From Anaerolineae bacterium (GTDB lineage: Bacteria; Chloroflexota; Anaerolineae; Anaerolineales; Villigracilaceae): 64,000 nt of DNA. A model generated the notes under the pieces. The model saw only the letters and a program-made list of their open reading frames with translations. It did not search any database and had not been told where the DNA came from. Within the stretch, counting starts at the first letter, position 1. Each line of letters begins with the position of its first letter. The translations under genes and the position numbers were made by a program. This document shows, in pieces, positions 62,779 through 64,000 of this stretch. Location: the NCBI GenBank assembly GCA_030123675.1, contig JASJYH010000003.1:1-64000 (forward strand), given 5' to 3'.

Positions 62779-63945
62779 CTATTCCCCCGTAAATTTAACG
62801 GTTACTGTCATGCCCCAGCGCATATTGGGTAATGTGTCTATTAATTCAACAGTGACTTTATAAACGATGTCACCTTGCTTTTCAGTATAATTTTGCCCAA
62901 TTTCTATCACTAGCCCTTCAATTTCCATGTCTGGAATAGCATCCAATTTAATTAAGACAGTTTGACCATCACTAATTTCTACTACATCTAGTTCTGTTAA
63001 ATCTGTGGTGATTACTATCCATTCAGAAAAATCCGCCACACTGACGGCAATCTCCCCCGGTATAATCGATTCTCCAGGTTTAATGTTCAGTCCGGCAATA
63101 GTTCCTTTAAACGGAGCTCGCAGTTCAACATCAGCGAGGGCGGCTTCTGCCGCTGCCAAGTGTGATTGGGCAGCTTCATATAGCGCTTCCGCTTTTGCTG
63201 TTTCGTCAGAGTCGCTTCCACTTGAGAGCTTCTCGTACTCCTTATCGGCTGCTTCGATTTGTGAGCGCGCACTTTCAAGAGTAGATTCTAATGTAGCCCA
63301 TTTGATGGCTTTGTTGTATTCGGCCCATTTATCATCCAGACGCTTTTTGGTCTGCAAAGCGGTACTGCGATATACCTTTGGTTTATCAGGTTTGTCATTT
63401 TTGAGTTCCCGCTCAAGGCGTTCCTCCTGGTACTTGTAAGGTTCAAAATCGATGCGGGCCTGCTCTAAATTTGCAGCTGTGTAACTCAGTGCTTCGCTCG
63501 TGGTCATTTTTCTCAAGTCAGATGGGATGGCGAAGTTATCCATATCAATCTGGGCTTTGCGAGCGGCAGCATGCGCGTCCGCAAGATCCATCAAGGCGGT
63601 GGCATGTGCACTGTCAAATGCCTGTTCTGCAAGTAAAAAGGCTTCTACTGCATTGGCGAGTTCTGCTCTTTTGACTCCGCTATTCTCCAAGCTAGCTATC
63701 ACTTGGCCTGCTTTTACTTGCTCACCCTCAACAACCAATACATCGCTCACGTTGCCACTCGCATGAAAAGCAATGTCTACAAAGCGGGTAGGCTCAATGC
63801 GGCCTTCTGCAATAATTACATTTTCAGTAACCACGGTTGGAACGGGTGTGCCTGCGGCGGAATCTTCAGCGCCATTTCCGCAAGCACTGACCAGAACTGC
63901 TAACATAACAGCAGAAGTGATTAAAAGATAAGGTTTCATGCTCAT
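62779..63945 (-). CDS. HlyD/RND-type efflux periplasmic adaptor (lipoprotein)
   Basis: MLAVLVSACGNG lipobox; VDIAFHASGNVSDVLVVEGEQVKAGQVIASLENS; long coiled coil; ELRAPFKGTIAGLNIKPGESI. Confidence 0.88.
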   Translation of the reverse strand: MSMKPYLLITSAVMLAVLVSACGNGAEDSAAGTPVPTVVTENVIIAEGRIEPTRFVDIAFHASGNVSDVLVVEGEQVKAGQVIASLENSGVKRAELANAVEAFLLAEQAFDSAHATALMDLADAHAAARKAQIDMDNFAIPSDLRKMTTSEALSYTAANLEQARIDFEPYKYQEERLERELKNDKPDKPKVYRSTALQTKKRLDDKWAEYNKAIKWATLESTLESARSQIEAADKEYEKLSSGSDSDETAKAEALYEAAQSHLAAAEAALADVELRAPFKGTIAGLNIKPGESIIPGEIAVSVADFSEWIVITTDLTELDVVEISDGQTVLIKLDAIPDMEIEGLVIEIGQNYTEKQGDIVYKVTVELIDTLPNMRWGMTVTVKFTGE

Positions 63946-64000
63946 TTTCTCCTTGTGGAATATCCCATCTTGGGAAATAATTGATAGCTCTAAATTGTTT

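Noticed and set aside
63005-63439. 144-aa plus-strand ORF rich in Ser/Ala
   Set aside because: Shadow of the HlyD-like coiled-coil coding sequence; composition is the expected complement of Glu/Lys/Ala-rich codons.

Overview
This 64 kb window looks chromosomal and bacterial, with gene content and protein style suggesting Chloroflexota/Anaerolineae (inference only). Positions 1-17.5 kb hold a long ribosomal protein locus: the tuf 3' end, then S10-spc-alpha genes with secY-adk-map, rpoA, rplQ, truA and rplM-rpsI. The remainder is mostly housekeeping and accessory genes: mazG, a MalK-type ABC ATPase, eno, htpG, pyrG, pth, mfd, rarA, a lactate-permease-like gene, CoA-transferase subunits, an aldehyde dehydrogenase, an LCP protein, an ECF transporter, proS, a DHH-CBS-CCA fusion, an IMPase and an HlyD-like adaptor. 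The strongest unusual signal is at 45631-46197: a lipoprotein-type thioredoxin-fold ORF with one in-frame TGA exactly at the first Cys of the CxxC motif (UxxC). A short hairpin with a G-leading apical loop lies at bacterial-SECIS-like spacing downstream, so this is a candidate selenoprotein. Several spacers also contain decayed genes that the ORF track misses: an FGE-sulfatase domain, IS3 and IS256 transposase fragments, a lipoprotein interrupted by a repeat-like insertion, and a frameshifted SAM hydroxide adenosyltransferase next to an ECF transporter. No CRISPR array, rRNA or tRNA was recognised.
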